Shown here in pieces: positions 5,098 through 8,701 of a stretch of 8,701 nt of DNA. Both the position numbers and the translations under genes were made by a program. Where the stretch lies: NCBI GenBank assembly GCA_026692885.1, contig JAPLNJ010000749.1, positions 1 to 8,701 of the forward strand. The letters run 5' to 3'. A model generated the notes under the pieces. It did not search any database, was not told the origin of the DNA, and saw only the letters and a list, made by a program, of their open reading frames with translations. The DNA is from Planctomycetota bacterium. Lineage in GTDB: Bacteria; Planctomycetota; Planctomycetia; Pirellulales; Pirellulaceae. The first letter of the stretch is position 1. The number at the start of each line of letters is the position of its first letter.

Positions 5098-8000
5098 CTA
5101 CGCGCTCTCGGACCGTGAGGATCGCCGGAGCTTCAGTCCCCGTGCCAGGAGGTGGGTTCCGTGGCCGCAGAGCCGGGCAAACCAACCCGGCCGGACGTCC
5201 GGCCGGGTCCCCGGCTCGGAAGGCGTGGACTTGGATCGCTGCTCCTCGAACCCTTGGATGACGTAGTAGAAGACCGGCGTCAGAAAGATCCCGAACAGCG
5301 TCACTCCGAGCATGCCGGCGAACACGGCCGTGCCCAGCGTCTGACGCATTTCCGCCCCCGCGCCCACGGAAATCACCAGGGGGATCACGCCGAGAATGAA
5401 GGCTAAGGACGTCATCACGATCGGCCGTAGACGGAGCTTGCAGGCTTCGAGGGTCGCCTGGTAGCGGGACTCGCCCGACTGGTATTGGGCCTTGGCGTAT
5501 TCCACGATCAAGATGGCGTTCTTACAGGCGAGGCCGACCAGCACGACGAAACCGACCTGGGTGAAAATGTTGACGTCCAAATGGGCGATGGCCACGCCGG
5601 CAATCGAGAACAGCAGGCACATCGGGACCACCAGAATTACGGCCAGCGGCAGCGACCAGCTTTCATACTGCGCGGCCAGTACCAGGAACACCAGCACCAC
5701 CGCCAGAACGAACGCGAGCATGGCGGTGTTGCCGGTCTGGAGCTGGAGCAACGCCAGTTCCGTCCACTCGGCGTGCATCGACTGGGCCACCTCTTGATCG
5801 GCCGCCTCCGCCATCAGCGCAATGGCCTCGCCGGAACTGACTCCCGGCGCGGCGGTGCCGTTGATGGGCGCCGAAAGATACATGTTGTAACGCAGAATCA
5901 TCACCGGACCGCTGATCGCTTTGACATCGGAGAACGAGTGGAGCGGCACCATGGCCCCCTGCGAGTTGCGGACTTTCAGTTGTTTGAGATCCTCGACTTG
6001 CTTCCGGTACTTAGGGCTGCCCTGCACGTTGACTTGCCAGGTCCGGCCAAAACGATTGAAGTCGTTCACATAGAGCGAGGCCATGTAGACCTGGAGCGTG
6101 TTGGCAATGTCGCTCATCGAAACACCGAGGACCTGGGCGTGGGTGCGGTCGATGTCCAGGAACAGCCACGGACTATCGGCCCGGAAGCTGTTGAACAAAC
6201 CTTGCAAGCCTGGGAGCCGGCTGCCCCGTTCGACAACCTGTTGACTGACGTTCTGGAGGGCCACCATGCCGCTATCGCCGCGGCGGTCCTCAATGATGAT
6301 CTTGAAGCCGCCAGCGGTTCCCAGACCGTCGACGGGCGGCGCGCCGAAAATATTGACGAGGCCGTCCTCGATCTCGTCTTGAAACGCCGCTTGCAGCTGA
6401 TTGGCGATCCGGTCGCTGGAGAGACCCTGGCCGGCACGCTCGTGGAAGTCGTCCAGCATGACGTACATGGCGCCGAAATTGGGCGCGTTGGCGCCGAGCA
6501 GAATCGACTGTCCAGCGATGGCCACGACGTGAGCGACACCTTGCACCTTGTTCGTGTCCATCGCGATCTGCTGCATCTGCTGGACCACCCGGTCGGTCCG
6601 TTCGACCGAAGCCGCGTCGGGCAGCTGTACATTCACCAGCAGGTAACCCTTATCCTGCATGGGAATGAAACCGGACGGCGATTCGGTGAAGCCCCAGTAG
6701 GTCAGATACAAGAGGCCGCCGTAGACCACCAGCACGATCAGGCTGACCCGCAGTAACATCCCGACCATCCGGGTGTACGCATCGGCGCAGCGGTTGAACC
6801 CCACGTTGAACATCCGGAAGGACCAGCCGACCGCCGCATTGAGCGGCCGCCGGAGGAGCCAACCCGCGACGGCCCCCAGAACCACAGGCAGGACCGGAAC
6901 CGCCCCGAGCGACCAGAGCAACGCGCCTTGCAGGCTCTCCAGGCCCAGGCCGGCGAGCGTCCCGCCGGGCCAAGGCGTGAGCCAGCGATAGCCAAGCCAG
7001 CCGCCCAGGAACAGAAAGGCCAGCGACGGCAGGACTTCGTAATGTCCTTTCTCTTTAGGCCGCAACAGCAAGGCCGAAAGCGCTGGACTCAAGGTGAGCG
7101 AGTTGAACGCCGAGATCAGCGTCGAGGTGGCGATCGTCAGGGCGAACTGCCGGAAGAACTGGCCGGTGATGCCGCTGATGAACGCGCAGGGAATGAAGAC
7201 CGCGCTCAAGACGAGTCCCACCGCGACCACCGGGCCGGAGACGCGGCGCATGGCCTCGACCGTCGCGTCCCGGGGGGTCAGGCCCGTTTCGATGTAATGC
7301 TCCACCGCCTCGACCACGACGATCGCGTCATCGACCACGATGCCGATGGCCAGCACTAGCCCGAACAGGGTGAGGTTGTTCAGGCTGAACCCCAGCGCCG
7401 CCATGACAGCAAAGGTGCCGATGATCGCCACTGGCACAGCGATTAGGGGGATGATGGCGGAACGCCAGTTCTGCAAGAACAGCAGCACCACGAAGGCCAC
7501 CAGGATCACGGCGTCGAGGAGCGTGTAGTAGACTTCGTTGATCGATTCCGTGATGAACGGCGTGGTGTCGTAGACGATCCCGTACTTGATGCCTTCGGGA
7601 AAGCTTAACGCGAGCTCGTCCATCTTGGCCCGCACCAGCTGGGCGGTCTTCAGGGCGTTGGAGCCGGGCAGCTGGTAGATCGACAGGGCCACCGACGGCT
7701 TACCGTCCAGGGTGCAGGTCTGGTCGTAGCCTTGGGCGCCGAGTTCGATGCGGGCGACGTCCCGCATACGCACGATACGGCCCTGGAGGTCCTTCTTCAC
7801 GATCATGTCGGCGAACTGGTCGGCATCGGCTAATCGGCCGAGCGTGGTGATCGTGTACTGGAAGACCTGTCCGCGGGGGACGGGCGGCTGCCCGATCTGG
7901 CCGGCCGCGACCTGCGCATTTTGCTGCTCGATGGCCGAGGTGATGTCGTTGGCCGTCAGGTTCAGCTTGGCCATCTTCTGCGGATCGAGCCAGAGCCGCA

Positions 8001-8556
8001 TGCTGTAGTCGCGCTGGCCGAGGTAGGTGATGTCGCCGACGCCGGGCAGGCGGGCCAGTTCGTCGCGGAGCTGGATCGTCGCGTAATTACTCAGTTCGAG
8101 GTTGTTGCGGCTCCCGTCCGGCGAGAAGAGACTGACGATCATCAGTACGGTGGGGGACTTCTTCTTCACAGAAACTCCCCTCCGCTTGACCAGGTCCGGC
8201 AGGATCGGCTGCGCCAAGGCCACCCGATTTTGCACCAGCACCTGGGCCATGTTCAAATCGACCCCGAGCTTGAAGGTGACCGTCAGCGTGTAGCAGCCGT
8301 CGTTGGTGCATTGCGACGACATGTACAACATGTTTTCCACGCCATTGACCTGCTGCTCGATCGGTGCGGCGACCGTATCGGCCACCACCTGGGCATCGGC
8401 CCCCGGGTAGGCAGCCGAGACTTCCACGGTCGGTGGCGTGATCTCCGGATACTGGGCGATCGGCAGCACGAACCAGGCGATTCCGCCAGCCAGCGTGATG
8501 ACAATCGACAGCACCGCGGCGAAAATCGGCCGATGGATGAAAAAGCTAGAGAACAC
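5098..8556 (-). CDS. RND efflux pump, HAE1 family (AcrB/MexB-like inner-membrane transporter)
   Basis: A 1152-residue proton-driven exporter of the inner membrane, the pump component of a tripartite efflux system; the substrate cannot be told. It begins MFSSFFIHRPIFAAVLSIVI, the standard HAE1 N-terminus with TM1 at about 10-32. Two large periplasmic porter loops (about 35-345 and 625-942) alternate with TM2-6 (346-495) and TM8-12 (943-1100). The proton-relay Asp pair of TM4 is present (Asp409-Asp410, in GIVVDDAIVVVE), as is the TM10 Lys (Lys1012, in GLACKNAILIVEYAK), so it should be active. Two oddities: residues about 501-573 insert a hydrophobic stretch between TM6 and TM7 not found in AcrB, and residues 1104-1152 form an Arg-rich tail containing a palindrome. 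Cys83 and Cys88 in the first porter loop are close enough for a disulfide. The start is GTG, with GAGG 7 bases upstream overlapping the stop of the preceding gene. The partner adaptor and outer-membrane channel are not in this window. Confidence 0.95.
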   Translation of the reverse strand: MFSSFFIHRPIFAAVLSIVITLAGGIAWFVLPIAQYPEITPPTVEVSAAYPGADAQVVADTVAAPIEQQVNGVENMLYMSSQCTNDGCYTLTVTFKLGVDLNMAQVLVQNRVALAQPILPDLVKRRGVSVKKKSPTVLMIVSLFSPDGSRNNLELSNYATIQLRDELARLPGVGDITYLGQRDYSMRLWLDPQKMAKLNLTANDITSAIEQQNAQVAAGQIGQPPVPRGQVFQYTITTLGRLADADQFADMIVKKDLQGRIVRMRDVARIELGAQGYDQTCTLDGKPSVALSIYQLPGSNALKTAQLVRAKMDELALSFPEGIKYGIVYDTTPFITESINEVYYTLLDAVILVAFVVLLFLQNWRSAIIPLIAVPVAIIGTFAVMAALGFSLNNLTLFGLVLAIGIVVDDAIVVVEAVEHYIETGLTPRDATVEAMRRVSGPVVAVGLVLSAVFIPCAFISGITGQFFRQFALTIATSTLISAFNSLTLSPALSALLLRPKEKGHYEVLPSLAFLFLGGWLGYRWLTPWPGGTLAGLGLESLQGALLWSLGAVPVLPVVLGAVAGWLLRRPLNAAVGWSFRMFNVGFNRCADAYTRMVGMLLRVSLIVLVVYGGLLYLTYWGFTESPSGFIPMQDKGYLLVNVQLPDAASVERTDRVVQQMQQIAMDTNKVQGVAHVVAIAGQSILLGANAPNFGAMYVMLDDFHERAGQGLSSDRIANQLQAAFQDEIEDGLVNIFGAPPVDGLGTAGGFKIIIEDRRGDSGMVALQNVSQQVVERGSRLPGLQGLFNSFRADSPWLFLDIDRTHAQVLGVSMSDIANTLQVYMASLYVNDFNRFGRTWQVNVQGSPKYRKQVEDLKQLKVRNSQGAMVPLHSFSDVKAISGPVMILRYNMYLSAPINGTAAPGVSSGEAIALMAEAADQEVAQSMHAEWTELALLQLQTGNTAMLAFVLAVVLVFLVLAAQYESWSLPLAVILVVPMCLLFSIAGVAIAHLDVNIFTQVGFVVLVGLACKNAILIVEYAKAQYQSGESRYQATLEACKLRLRPIVMTSLAFILGVIPLVISVGAGAEMRQTLGTAVFAGMLGVTLFGIFLTPVFYYVIQGFEEQRSKSTPSEPGTRPDVRPGWFARLCGHGTHLLARGLKLRRSSRSESA
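5185..5208. repeat. Perfect 24-bp palindrome inside the pump gene tail
   Basis: The 12 bases at 5185-5196 are the exact reverse complement of 5197-5208, with no loop; the centre is GGACGTCC. An outer, offset stem of 6 bp (AGCCGG at 5171-5176 with CCGGCT at 5211-5216) flanks it. It lies in frame in the pump gene and encodes residues 1117-1124, TRPDVRPG, beyond the last membrane segment, where family members normally end or vary. This suggests a palindromic repeat that entered the 3' end of the gene and extended the reading frame. Confidence 0.8.
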
Positions 8557-8563
8557 GGTCAGG

Positions 8564-8567
8564 CCTC
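8564..8567 (-). promoter_or_regulatory. Shine-Dalgarno GAGG of the pump gene, overlapping the upstream stop
   Basis: On the minus strand the sequence TGAGG combines the stop codon of the upstream gene (complement of 8566-8568) with GAGG, 7 bases before the GTG start at 8556. Termination of the first gene therefore places a ribosome at the start of the second, which implies translational coupling. It also decides the GTG start: the nearby ATG (complement of 8567-8569) is out of frame and meets a stop after seven codons. Confidence 0.7.
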
Positions 8568-8701
8568 ATGGATTCGCTTTCCCCTTTCCCTGGCCCCCCC
8601 GGTCACGGACCCGGGCGAGCCACGCCAGCAACCGCACTCCGCCCCACAGCAGGGCGCCCCACACGAAGCCCAGCGCCGCCACGACCAACACCGCCAGGGA
8701 G
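8566..8701 (-). CDS. C-terminal end of a membrane protein (partial)
   Basis: The last 44 codons of a gene that continues beyond the right edge. The visible part has a strongly hydrophobic segment of about 28 residues (LAVLVVAALGFVWGALLWGG and on through VRLLAWLA). A short basic tail (ARVRDRGGQGKGKANP) then ends at a TGA. The positive charges suggest that the C-terminus faces the cytoplasm. It ends 9 bases before the pump start and shares the overlapping stop/ribosome-binding site, so it is in the same operon. A periplasmic adaptor is the usual neighbour, but adaptors are anchored at the N-terminus, so this more likely is another membrane component or an unusual adaptor. The family cannot be named from this fragment. 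Confidence 0.7.
   Translation of the reverse strand, partial: SLAVLVVAALGFVWGALLWGGVRLLAWLARVRDRGGQGKGKANP

Noticed and set aside
5485..6756. Long plus-strand open frame (423 codons) opposite the pump gene
   Set aside because: It is a shadow of the RND gene: rich in His, Gln, Arg and Val without domains, and the opposite strand encodes an unmistakable pump.

Overview
GC-rich, loosely packed window that looks like a chromosomal segment of a planctomycete or close relative. This is an inference from three things: a remnant of a bacterial Ser/Thr kinase catalytic loop, a secreted tandem beta-helix protein next to a His/Tyr-rich low-complexity protein, and several unrelated families of palindromic repeats in wide intergenic spaces. 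No rRNA, tRNA, CRISPR array or complete insertion sequence is visible.

Layout: (1) 1-644 holds two tandem, related palindromes at the left edge, a possible 92-residue minus-strand gene (39-317) with a strong Shine-Dalgarno site, and otherwise no recognisable gene. (2) 645-2903 (+) encodes a 752-residue exported protein with two pectate-lyase-3-type beta-helix modules. (3) 2904-3169 is a convergent spacer with a short Ser/Thr kinase relic that runs into a TCAGC-type repeat. (4) 3170-3794 (-) is an overlapping two-gene module: an 88-residue protein of unknown function followed by a retropepsin-like (clan AA) aspartic protease homologue. (5) 3795-4127 is a spacer with a perfect 21-bp inverted repeat. 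(6) 4128-5072 (-) encodes a His/Tyr-rich protein with a Pro/Ala/Gly-rich tail and an unconvincing 5' end. (7) 5098-8556 (-) encodes a complete HAE1-type RND efflux pump. It has an extra hydrophobic insert between TM6 and TM7 and a C-terminal tail that contains a perfect 24-bp palindrome. (8) 8566-8701 (-) is the C-terminal end of a membrane protein whose stop overlaps the pump's ribosome-binding site.

How the genes relate: the pump and the partial membrane gene upstream of it appear to form one transcription unit, continuing to the right of the window. The 88-residue gene and the protease-like gene form a second, translationally coupled unit. The beta-helix protein stands alone and probably acts outside the cytoplasm on a polysaccharide. 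The most unusual signals are the palindromes: several different families, one of them inside a coding tail, one next to a truncated kinase relic, and one pair differing by a compensated base change.
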